DNA from: an uncultured Actinomycetes bacterium
GTDB lineage: Bacteria > Actinomycetota > Actinomycetes > Nanopelagicales > Nanopelagicaceae
Length of the DNA stretch: 5,174 nt
NCBI GenBank assembly: GCA_903922325.1
Contig: CAIXTG010000089.1
Coordinates: 1-5,174 of the forward strand
Direction: 5' to 3'
In this document: piece after piece, positions 1 through 5,174 of the stretch
Layout: the number at the start of each line of letters is the position of its first letter
Numbering within the stretch: the first letter of the stretch is position 1
Notes under the pieces: generated by a model
Told to the model about the DNA's origin: nothing
What the model saw: only the letters and a program-made list of their open reading frames with translations
The model's database searches: none
Position numbers and translations under genes: made by a program

Positions 1-250
1 GTATGGGCTTCCTAAGTGGCGAAGTACTAACCCGCAATAATTCTTTGAGTAAATTCGACGGATCAATAAAATTATAATTTGCGTAAACTAAATTTGACTT
101 CCGATAAGTAGTCAACCAATCTTTGCCATCGCTTTTCTCAAGTTCGGAATCGATAAATTTGAAAAAATCGGCGCCGAAAAGGTTTATCAATGCTATGCCA
201 GTTTGATGTACCTGCTCTTCATGCTGGAGATCTGGAAGCGCAAGCCTCAT
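1..250 (-). CDS. Partial protein with Swt1-type HEPN-like N-terminal domain
   Basis: The reading frame opens at ATG 250-248 and runs off the left edge, giving 83 codons. A GAGGG Shine-Dalgarno (262-258) lies 7 nt before the ATG, and an in-frame TAA upstream leaves no other start. The residues begin MRLALPDLQHEEQVHQTG. They continue with a helical stretch (LINLFGADFFKFIDSELEKS), then KDWLTTYR and FIDPSNLLKELLRV. The pattern 'hydrophobic helix, short acidic/basic spacer, W, then D-P-x-x-LLK-x-(L/M)' resembles the N-terminal HEPN domain of Swt1-like proteins, which accompany helicases, ATPases and nucleases in several bacterial conflict systems. This assignment is by eye. The HEPN R-x(4-6)-H catalytic motif would lie beyond the edge, so RNase activity cannot be judged. 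The gene follows the HelD-like ATPase gene on the same strand after a 91 bp gap and is probably co-transcribed with it. The gene call is fairly safe; the domain call is tentative. Confidence 0.6.
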   Translation of the reverse strand, partial: MRLALPDLQHEEQVHQTGIALINLFGADFFKFIDSELEKSDGKDWLTTYRKSNLVYANYNFIDPSNLLKELLRVSTSPLRKPI

Positions 251-288
251 TGGTCTACCCTCGATTCTTGAGATTATTGAGTCTTAAC

Positions 289-345
289 TTAGTAAGTGAA
301 GTCCCTTTTGTCATCCTTTTCCCATATTTTTTGGAAAAATCTCAT
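289..345 (-). CDS. Possible 18-residue ORF coupled to the helicase stop codon
   Basis: An ATG at 345-343 overlaps the TGA stop of the upstream ATPase gene (ATGA, 345-342), the classical arrangement for translational coupling. The frame encodes MRFFQKIWEKDDKRDFTY and stops at TAA 291-289. The peptide is short, basic and aromatic, with no recognisable family. It may be a real coupled peptide that carries ribosomes toward the next gene (start at 250), or it may be chance. The composition alone does not decide. Confidence 0.2.
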   Translation of the reverse strand: MRFFQKIWEKDDKRDFTY

Positions 346-2432
346 TGGTCGCCCCAAGATTTCGAAACAATTCCAATTAATAGGTTATCTAAATCCCACT
401 CGCTTTCACCAATAAGGGTCAATTTCTTAGTCGAGCGAGTACACATTACATAAAGACGTCGCGAAATATGCTCCATAGAATCGCCATCATATCTTTCAAA
501 CATCATTTCAATTGGGTCAATGATTACTACTGCATCAGACTCGAGCCCTTTGATTTCATCAGGCCCCATAATTCGGAACAAACTATCTTTAGGTACATTT
601 ATTGGTGCCGCTAAAATTTCCTTTTTCATAGTCTCACTCGCAATTACCAAGACACTCAGGTCTGCTGCAAGATGCTTCTCTATTATCTTGATTGCTGCAA
701 CCTTGAAATTCTCGCTCTCTTTGAGAATTACCTTCTCTAGAGAATCTGCGACATCCAAAAATGGGACTGCTGAAGAAACGCTTATTCCTGAACTTTCTAA
801 GAATTGATTAGCAAAATTCAAAATTTCAGTTGGGACACGATAGCTCCGAGTTAGTTCCGTGATTTTAGACTTCATCTCAATGTTGAATTGTTCAAGGATG
901 TCTTGCCAATTTTCATACCAAAAAAGCCCAGTTGCTTGCGCAAGGTCGCCAGTCAAACTTGCAGTAGTTTCGGGTCCAAATCTAAGGCCGATACTACGAA
1001 GTTGCATTGGTGTTAGATCCTGAGTTTCATCAATTGCGATGTGACCCCATTTTCTCTGCGAGGCAGAGATTAAGTGCTCAAGATAATCAAGTAGCGGCAA
1101 GTCACTCACTGATATTTTCTGTGTCGGAGTATTTGCATTACTAACCCAAAGATCAATTTGCTCATCAGAGAGAACTTCTTTAGCTAAACTATAAAAATAG
1201 GACGGGACCGTTTTTAGCTTATTCAGCACAGCCAGAGGCTTCAGATTTGGAGCGATCCTATTTACAATTGACTTGTATTCTTTTGTTTCAGCAATTAGTT
1301 TTACTAGATCAAATTTCGGATTTTTCTCGGTTCCGAATTGGTCGTGCCATCTAGCCATGAATTTCTCGAATAGAAGATCTCGAACGTATTTTTCAGCCAT
1401 CCCACGCTTGGCTGGAAAAGTATCTTCTGAGATATCAAGTTTATTGAGAACTACTATTGAGTCCATGGGGGTAAATTCAATTGTTATCTTTTGAATAGTG
1501 ATACATGCGGTCTTATCGAGGACTCTGAATGATTGTAAAACTGCCTTTTCGAGGACTTTTGCAATGTCCGAGTCACCCTTGATCAATTTTGCTTCTTCAG
1601 ATTCCTTTAGGTACGTCGGTTTCCAATTAACTAGTTTCTCGAAAGTTGCGAGCTCAATATCAGTTTTTCCTTTGGCAGGCAGCACTTGGCTTATGTAATC
1701 AAGGAAAATTAAATTTGGTCCTATAAAGAGCATTCCTTTTGATCTAATCTCGGGATTTGCGAAAGCGACTCTTGAAAGACGTTCAAGTAACACCACTGTC
1801 TTGCCACTTCCAGGCGGACCTTGGATAGCTAGTGTGTAATCAACTCGCTCACGGGAAATCTTGAATTGATCCGGTTGCAATGTTCCTTGAATTGGAACTA
1901 AATACTTCTGTCTTTTTTCAGTTATCGCTTCTTCTACAAATTCAGGAGCGATTACTCCATTAGGTTTAATATCTTTGCCAGAGTCTTCTGTTCTTAACTC
2001 TTTGATCTGGCCATTTCTAATGATAAAGCGAGTTCTTGCTACAAGATCATCTAACTCATCTAATCTCAGCGCCGTATAGCCTACTTCGTCCTTCTCGTCG
2101 CTAATTATCAAGAATGGATCGGAGGTTGCTCTTACATTTGCATGTGAAATTGGTATTTCAAGTCTTTCAAATGGTTCAGTTAAACTCAGTAGTCCATAGT
2201 AATAAGTTTTGCCATCAGCCAAATCAACCCGCATAAAATAAGGGCTATTGAGATCAGGAAGGCCATTACTCAGATGATTCTCATGCAATCGCCGAATAGC
2301 ACCTGATGAATGTGGTGTCATTCCAGCAGGATTTTTTATGCCACCAGCAAGATCATTCTTTTTGGCTACGATGTTTTCTTTTACGAAATCTAAAAAAAGT
2401 GTTTCAGATTCTTCATCAATACTAAAACTCAT
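342..2432 (-). CDS. HelD-like UvrD/Rep-family SF1 ATPase (DNA helicase IV / RNA polymerase recycling type)
   Basis: Residue order matches HelD proteins. A short N-terminal segment (1-63) is followed by a region starting YFMRVDLADGKTYYYG (65-80), which corresponds to the HelD 'YfGRid..dg..yYiGr' module. Then come Walker A GPPGSGKT (205-212), GPNLIFLDYISQVLP (238-252, typical of HelD motif Ia surroundings), Walker B IAIDETQD (465-472), motif III LTGDLAQATG (493-502), motif IV ELTRSYRVP (526-534), motif V IKGLESDAVVI (627-637) and motif VI RRLYVMCTRS (658-667). All are intact, so ATPase activity is expected. Family knowledge: HelD removes or recycles stalled RNA polymerase, while UvrD relatives unwind DNA. 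Which applies here is not settled. The part before the first conserved block is short, and I do not see the long N-terminal coiled coil of canonical HelD. The ATG at 2432 has AAAGG with an 8 nt spacer. The length (696) is close to actinobacterial HelD. Confidence 0.88.
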   Translation of the reverse strand: MSFSIDEESETLFLDFVKENIVAKKNDLAGGIKNPAGMTPHSSGAIRRLHENHLSNGLPDLNSPYFMRVDLADGKTYYYGLLSLTEPFERLEIPISHANVRATSDPFLIISDEKDEVGYTALRLDELDDLVARTRFIIRNGQIKELRTEDSGKDIKPNGVIAPEFVEEAITEKRQKYLVPIQGTLQPDQFKISRERVDYTLAIQGPPGSGKTVVLLERLSRVAFANPEIRSKGMLFIGPNLIFLDYISQVLPAKGKTDIELATFEKLVNWKPTYLKESEEAKLIKGDSDIAKVLEKAVLQSFRVLDKTACITIQKITIEFTPMDSIVVLNKLDISEDTFPAKRGMAEKYVRDLLFEKFMARWHDQFGTEKNPKFDLVKLIAETKEYKSIVNRIAPNLKPLAVLNKLKTVPSYFYSLAKEVLSDEQIDLWVSNANTPTQKISVSDLPLLDYLEHLISASQRKWGHIAIDETQDLTPMQLRSIGLRFGPETTASLTGDLAQATGLFWYENWQDILEQFNIEMKSKITELTRSYRVPTEILNFANQFLESSGISVSSAVPFLDVADSLEKVILKESENFKVAAIKIIEKHLAADLSVLVIASETMKKEILAAPINVPKDSLFRIMGPDEIKGLESDAVVIIDPIEMMFERYDGDSMEHISRRLYVMCTRSTKKLTLIGESEWDLDNLLIGIVSKSWGDQ

Positions 2433-2566
2433 TCAGGCCGCCTTTAGGCACCAACACTGAAAGTGAGCCCTCGATTTGCGCCATTGACGAATCCTAGGGT
2501 TACCCGACGACAAAGATAAGTGTCGGGCTAGACCCTTTTGTCGCCCCTCTCCCCTAGATTCCTACT
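2433..2566. promoter_or_regulatory. Divergent intergenic region with dyad symmetry
   Basis: This gap separates the minus-strand ATPase gene from the plus-strand short gene, so it must hold both promoters. It contains an interrupted dyad CCCGAC (2503-2508) / GTCGGG (2522-2527) with a 13 nt centre. A second, overlapping short palindrome is GGGT-T-ACCC (2497-2505). These could be an operator between divergent genes or a stem-loop in the leader of the ATPase transcript. No convincing -35/-10 pair was found for the ATPase gene; AAAGG 8 nt before its ATG serves as its ribosome binding site. Confidence 0.35.
2555..2566 (+). promoter_or_regulatory. -10 box for a leaderless transcript of the protease-remnant gene
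   Basis: TAGATT (2555-2560) fits the actinobacterial TANNNT -10 consensus and ends 6 nt before ATG 2567. Transcription would therefore start at or within a base of the A of the start codon. No purine-rich Shine-Dalgarno lies before this ATG; the upstream stretch is C/T-rich. No good -35 hexamer is visible at normal spacing. Confidence 0.45.
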
Positions 2567-2874
2567 ATGAGAAACACAGATTCAAATAAGTTTGTGGCGG
2601 CTTTGGCCATTATTGCGACTCCATTTGCGTTAGGTGCCTTCATGTTGGCGTGGGCTCCGGCAGGTCAATTTGCGGCGCAAGATCCCAAACTTGATGGGTA
2701 TGTGCAGCCGCGCAGTGTTCTTGACTTAGTGGAGAAAGCATCTGAATCGACAGTGACGGTTTGGTGCGAAGTTAGTAAGAAGGATGGAGCTCAGGGCACG
2801 GCTTGGGCAGCAATTCTGCAACCAATGCCAAGCAGATTGATGCGCGCTTCATAGCCAAAGAATTGTTCAACTAG
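2567..2874 (+). pseudogene. Truncated/frame-disrupted trypsin-like serine protease remnant
   Basis: The open frame from ATG 2567 stops at TAG 2852-2854 (95 aa). Residues about 9-31 form one hydrophobic segment (signal anchor or signal peptide), followed by a linker and then DLVEKASESTVTVWCEVSKK and QGTAWA. The pattern 'v..STVTv.C...GqGTgWAi' is the opening strand pair of actinobacterial trypsin-like (S1C) proteases, which precedes the catalytic His. Here the frame ends about 13 residues later with no catalytic His, Asp or Ser, so no protease activity is possible. A different frame stays open from 2806 to TAG 2872-2874 and reads GSNSATNAKQIDARFIAKEL plus FN, which looks like a plausible protein tail. 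An internal deletion fusing the 5' and 3' ends of one gene would explain both. The alternative is a genuine 95-residue membrane-anchored protein. The short length and lost core favour decay. Confidence 0.5.
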
Positions 2875-3011
2875 CCAAAGTATCTAGAGACCTTACAAAA
2901 AGAATACTTAAATATTAAGGGATGCCATGCCATTGGCTTGTCTGGATTAATAATGAAACGTAATTAGGTCAAAATCATTGACTCAACTTCCAGATTGCCT
3001 ATAGTTAAGCT
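2875..3011. other. Intergenic spacer, AT-rich
   Basis: No open frame or RNA gene was recognised. It holds a weak AT-rich dyad CTTAA-ata-TTAAG (2907-2919) without a following T-run, and two copies of TAGCCAAAG (starting near 2852 and 2872). Its right end carries the promoter of the next gene. Confidence 0.4.
2978..3011 (+). promoter_or_regulatory. Sigma-70-type promoter giving a leaderless mRNA
   Basis: The -35 TTGACT (2978-2983) and -10 TATAGT (3000-3005) are each one base off consensus, with a 16 nt spacer. The -10 ends 6 nt before ATG 3012, so the predicted +1 (7 nt past the end of the -10 hexamer) coincides with the A of the start codon. There is no Shine-Dalgarno between the -10 and the ATG, which fits leaderless translation as is common in Actinobacteria. 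Confidence 0.72.
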
Positions 3012-3329
3012 ATGAAAATTAAAATAGGCTCATTGGTATCGATGCTTGTAGTTGCATCAATTTCTACTGCAAATGGTGCGTCTACCGTCAAGCCGACAGT
3101 TCCGACTAAGCCGACAGTTGTTGCCAAGCCGACTCCGCAGCCAACGGTGACTATTCGAAATCAACAGGGTGTTAAGACTGGGACAATAACTCCAAATGGC
3201 AATGGTTCTTCTACCGTTCGAGATAGTCAAGGAATTAAGACCGGAACAATTGAAAAACCAAAAGCAGGAACGACTTGTTCGGTTGTGCGAAATGCAAAGG
3301 GAATTGTAACGGGAACAATATGCAAGTAG
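3012..3329 (+). CDS. Small secreted repeat protein (three TGTI-ending repeats)
   Basis: This is a 105-residue protein with a Sec-type signal peptide: the basic start MKIKIG, a hydrophobic core to about residue 17, and a likely cleavage near residues 20-23 (STANGA). A Lys/Pro/Thr-rich linker (about 27-45: KPTVPTKPTVVAKPTPQPT) follows, then three imperfect 13-residue repeats. They are TIRNQQGVKTGTI (47-59), TVRDSQGIKTGTI (68-80) and VVRNAKGIVTGTI (91-103). The consensus is hVR(N/D)xxGhxTGTI, which suggests short beta-hairpins. The only two cysteines (89 and 104) bracket the last repeat and could form a disulphide after export. Similar 'RD..G..TGT' repeats occur in small exported or phage-associated bacterial proteins of unknown role. 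No enzymatic motif is seen. At DNA level a 12 bp unit AAGCCGACAGTT is repeated at 3090 and 3108 inside the linker. A clear promoter precedes it, so it is probably monocistronic and expressed. Function is unknown. Confidence 0.78.
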   Translation: MKIKIGSLVSMLVVASISTANGASTVKPTVPTKPTVVAKPTPQPTVTIRNQQGVKTGTITPNGNGSSTVRDSQGIKTGTIEKPKAGTTCSVVRNAKGIVTGTICK

Positions 3330-3373
3330 TTTGCTTCCGCAGTATCGGGTAGAAAGAATTAGAAAAACAAATA

Positions 3374-4285
3374 TTATTTTGAGTTAATCACCTCCGCAGC
3401 AAACCCCGCCCATACCTCAGGTGTTTTTGTATCTGGCAAGTATCCCCCGGCTCCACCCATCAAGATAGGTGTATCGCTGTAGTGCTCGCGAATTAACTGA
3501 GCGACTTGGCGGTATCCGGCAACGGAGTACTCAAGTGAACTAAGTGGATCTTCACGGTGAGCATCTGCACCACATGCGATGAAAATGATGTCGGGTTTGA
3601 ACTCGATGGTTTTGTGAATGAAGTCCGAGACTGCATGGATAAGTGCATCGTCACCTTTACCAAGGTCTGATCCGGTTTTCTTAGTAACCAATGGAGCGTT
3701 AAAGATGAGCTTTTCAGGCTGACTTTCGTTACCGGTTCCAGGGAAGATTCCTTTCTCGTGTACTGAATAGGTCAGCACCATTGGATTATCTGCAGTTAGG
3801 TTTTCAGTGCCATCTCCATGATGAGCATCGATATCTAAGATCGCGACTTTGAGACCATGATCTTTAGTTGCGATGTCAGCAGCAAGTGCCAAGTCAGCGA
3901 AAATACAGAACCCTGATGAGTGGTCATATTGCGCATGATGCTTGGCACCTGGGAAGTGAATTGCTGTTTTGGTTGTGCCATCAAGGAGTGCTTGAAGCGC
4001 CGTTAGTGTGCCGCCTGCAAAGAGGGCAGAGAGTTCGGCGAGATCAGCGCGATCCCCCGCCCATTGGCTGGTTCGGTGATCAATCAAGACTTCGTTGATG
4101 TAGTCGAGTGCATGAACTCGGCTTAGCTCTTCTGTTGTGGCCGGTCTTGGTGCGATTTCGATAACTTCTTGGCCAGATTCAGCCATTTGCGTTTTGAACT
4201 GTGCGTGAGCGTTAATGAAGCGACGCCCTTGCGTTGGATGTGATGGATCAAAGATCCAGTTTGCGTATTGGTCACTATGAACCAA
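3374..4285 (-). CDS. Histone deacetylase-family (HDAC/AcuC-like) zinc amidohydrolase
   Basis: The family hydrolyses acyl groups from amines: acetyl-lysine in proteins, acetylpolyamines, or in AcuC-type enzymes the acetyl-lysine of acetyl-CoA synthetase. The substrate here cannot be read from sequence. Residue numbers count from the TTG at 4285. The active-site pair is HH 116-117 (GAKHHAQYDHSSGF). The zinc ligands are D153 and H155 in ILDIDAHHGDGT, and D246 in ACGADAHREDPLSS. The transition-state tyrosine Y282 lies in GGAGGYL, where the usual GGGGY has one Ala. All catalytic residues are present and the length (about 303) is normal for bacterial members. The N-terminus VHSDQYANWIFDPSHPTQGRRF matches the family's first strand and the HP..P.R block, so the domain is complete. 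The gene is third in a same-strand run after a phosphatase and a PD-(D/E)XK-like protein. The exact start is uncertain: residues TTVLVHS upstream of the TTG look like part of the first strand, and the AGGAG lies 32 nt upstream of the TTG. Confidence 0.9.
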   Translation of the reverse strand: MVHSDQYANWIFDPSHPTQGRRFINAHAQFKTQMAESGQEVIEIAPRPATTEELSRVHALDYINEVLIDHRTSQWAGDRADLAELSALFAGGTLTALQALLDGTTKTAIHFPGAKHHAQYDHSSGFCIFADLALAADIATKDHGLKVAILDIDAHHGDGTENLTADNPMVLTYSVHEKGIFPGTGNESQPEKLIFNAPLVTKKTGSDLGKGDDALIHAVSDFIHKTIEFKPDIIFIACGADAHREDPLSSLEYSVAGYRQVAQLIREHYSDTPILMGGAGGYLPDTKTPEVWAGFAAEVINSK

Positions 4286-4317
4286 TACCGTTGTGTTTGT
4301 ATGTGTTTTTGCGGTGT

Positions 4318-4322
4318 CTCCT
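4318..4322 (-). promoter_or_regulatory. Strong Shine-Dalgarno (AGGAG) without a matching start codon
   Basis: AGGAG overlaps the last base of the TAA stop of the upstream gene (4324-4322). At the normal 5-10 nt spacing the codons are GCA and AAA. In the deacetylase frame no ATG, GTG or TTG occurs until TTG 4285-4283, 32 nt beyond. Either translation uses the distant TTG or a non-standard codon, or the base sequence differs from the functional gene. Confidence 0.55.
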
Positions 4323-4987
4323 TAGTTGATTTGTAAAACGTGGAAATCTGCAACAACAGATAGGCCACGATACTGGCCTACTTGTAGCTGTGCAGAAGTT
4401 GTCTTTCCATAACGTGAAAGTAATCGTGTCAAATTAGAGTTGCCTTTTTCGCGTAGCGCTGTAAGGCTGCCAAACTTCTTTATACCCTGACGATGGTACT
4501 GACCGTATGTCAGGTTCTTATAGCGAAAACTCCTTGGGCTTATCACTTCAACCGTAAAAAGAATTGCGGTAAAGAAGATCTTGGCATCACCTTTAGATTT
4601 ACTTCGAGTCAATTCACATTTAGCTAAGTCTTTTTCTAGGTCATGCTTAATTGTGTTTTTGCCACCTTCGAGATGTGTGTCATTTGCGGCGTCATAATGA
4701 ATGTAGGACTTTCCCTCAATCAGAACCATGGGAGAATTCCCGGAGTTTATGGATAAGTCGTGCTTTCGCCACTCTCGGCCAACAAAATCATCATCGACGA
4801 GGTCCAAAGTGTTGTGAAGGTGAACTGCCAATAAGTCTCTTAAATACAATTCATTCTTGCCTGTTGCAAACAAGTAGGCCAGATTATCTTCTGGCGTTCC
4901 GGCTAAAGCTGTTTTCATCGCATCTGCTAAAAACTCTGGGCTGAAGACTTTGAGATTTTCTAGCAATTGGTTGTTTAGCATTTCCAT
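4322..4987 (-). CDS. Uncharacterised protein with PD-(D/E)XK-like nuclease pattern
   Basis: A 221-residue protein of no family I can name with certainty. The arrangement resembles the restriction-endonuclease-like fold. An early helix carries E46 (NELYLRDLLAVHLH), then D77 in KHDLSI starts a strand, and after 13 residues E91 and K93 occur in MVLIEGKSYIHYDA (D-x13-E-x-K). A Lys/Asp-rich helix (IKHDLEKDLAKCE, 113-125) and a hydrophobic strand (KIFFTAILFTVEVIS, 136-150) follow, as in many members of that fold. If real, E46, D77, E91 and K93 would bind the metal and cleave nucleic acid. No signal peptide or membrane segment is present. The ATG at 4987 lies 2 nt after the phosphatase stop, with AAAGAG (5002-4997) 9 nt before it, so translation is probably coupled. 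The deacetylase frame follows after 36 nt in the same reading frame. The nuclease call is an inference; the gene itself is well supported. Confidence 0.72.
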   Translation of the reverse strand: MEMLNNQLLENLKVFSPEFLADAMKTALAGTPEDNLAYLFATGKNELYLRDLLAVHLHNTLDLVDDDFVGREWRKHDLSINSGNSPMVLIEGKSYIHYDAANDTHLEGGKNTIKHDLEKDLAKCELTRSKSKGDAKIFFTAILFTVEVISPRSFRYKNLTYGQYHRQGIKKFGSLTALREKGNSNLTRLLSRYGKTTSAQLQVGQYRGLSVVADFHVLQIN

Positions 4988-4989
4988 AG

Positions 4990-5174
4990 TTAGGCACTCT
5001 TTCTAATCTGATAGTTGTTGATTACTTCTGCAGCATCGGTTAACAACCAATGCTCGAAATCACCATTACACAATGCGTAAGTCGATCGTTTCTGGCGCAA
5101 AGTGTCAATGGCTGCATCGGCGCTCATGCCATCGATCATCAGCGTTAGCGCTGTGACAATGCCACTTCGGTTTA
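4990..5174 (-). CDS. C-terminal part of a protein-tyrosine/dual-specificity-like phosphatase
   Basis: The frame enters from the right edge and ends at TAA 4992-4990, giving 60 visible residues. The visible part starts NRSGIVTALTLMIDGMS, followed by ADAAIDTLRQKR, then NGDFEHWLL and a short tail ending RKSA. This matches the region from the P-loop arginine onward in Cys-x5-Arg phosphatases (HC..G.NRSG..va..l...GMs...Ai..vR..R......n..F...L). The catalytic Cys and general-acid Asp lie outside the window, so activity cannot be confirmed. Substrates in this superfamily include phosphoproteins, nucleotides and ADP-ribose derivatives. It is the first visible gene of a tight same-strand run (2 nt to the next ATG). 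The start and promoter are not in the window. Confidence 0.72.
   Translation of the reverse strand, partial: NRSGIVTALTLMIDGMSADAAIDTLRQKRSTYALCNGDFEHWLLTDAAEVINNYQIRKSA

Noticed and set aside
190..453. Plus-strand open frame of 87 codons
   Set aside because: Overlaps the ends of two better-supported minus-strand genes, has no ribosome binding site and no family resemblance; an antisense shadow.
520..1698. Several plus-strand open frames of 66-95 codons
   Set aside because: All lie antisense inside the ATPase gene, whose helicase motifs fix the coding strand.
2852..2880. Direct repeat TAGCCAAAG, considered as an attachment or target-site duplication
   Set aside because: Only 9 bp, 20 nt apart, with no mobile-element gene or terminal inverted repeats nearby.
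3090..3119. Tandem DNA repeat AAGCCGACAGTT
   Set aside because: Explained by the repeated KPTV residues of the linker in the secreted protein; not a mobile or CRISPR-type repeat.
3330..3373. Possible terminator between the convergent genes (T-run downstream of the deacetylase on the minus strand)
   Set aside because: A TTTTT tract is present near 3362-3366 but no GC-rich hairpin precedes it on that strand.
4123..4368. Minus-strand 81-codon frame spanning the deacetylase start
   Set aside because: Runs out of frame across the well-supported deacetylase N-terminus and the end of the upstream gene; composition is Lys/Ser/Thr-rich with no family features.
4651..4944. Plus-strand 97-codon frame
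   Set aside because: Antisense to the PD-(D/E)XK-like gene, which fits the operon spacing; no initiation signals.

Overview
The window reads as an AT-leaning actinobacterial chromosome segment. It most resembles the small-genome, low-GC freshwater lineages (Nanopelagicales/acI-like). This is an inference from HelD-type and HDAC-type protein styles, TANNNT -10 boxes placed for leaderless transcripts, and an Actinobacteria-like serine-protease N-terminus. No rRNA or marker gene is present to prove it. No tRNA, CRISPR array, insertion sequence or integrase was seen.

Left part (1-2432, minus strand): a 696-residue UvrD/HelD-like superfamily 1 ATPase with all core helicase motifs intact. It is followed 91 bp downstream by the start of a second gene (250 down to the window edge) whose first 83 residues look like a Swt1-type HEPN domain. 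The two are probably co-transcribed. A HelD-like motor next to a HEPN-type protein is the best candidate here for an uncharacterised (possibly defence or RNA-centred) module, but the partner is cut by the window edge.

Middle part (2433-3373, plus strand): two short secreted or membrane genes. The first (2567-2854) looks like the 5' remnant of a trypsin-like serine protease that loses its reading frame just before the catalytic core, and a plausible C-terminal tail continues in another frame to 2874. The second (3012-3329) encodes a small exported protein with a Lys/Pro/Thr linker and three copies of a 13-residue motif ending in TGTI. Both have a -10 box exactly 6 nt before the ATG, as expected for leaderless mRNAs.

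Right part (3374-5174, minus strand): a tight three-gene run in transcription order. It comprises the C-terminal part of a protein-tyrosine/dual-specificity-like phosphatase (entering from the right edge), a 221-residue protein with a PD-(D/E)XK-like nuclease pattern (2 nt gap), and a complete HDAC/AcuC-family deacetylase (36 nt gap). The deacetylase start is anomalous: a strong AGGAG overlaps the upstream stop codon, but no ATG/GTG follows and the only standard start is a TTG 32 nt further on.
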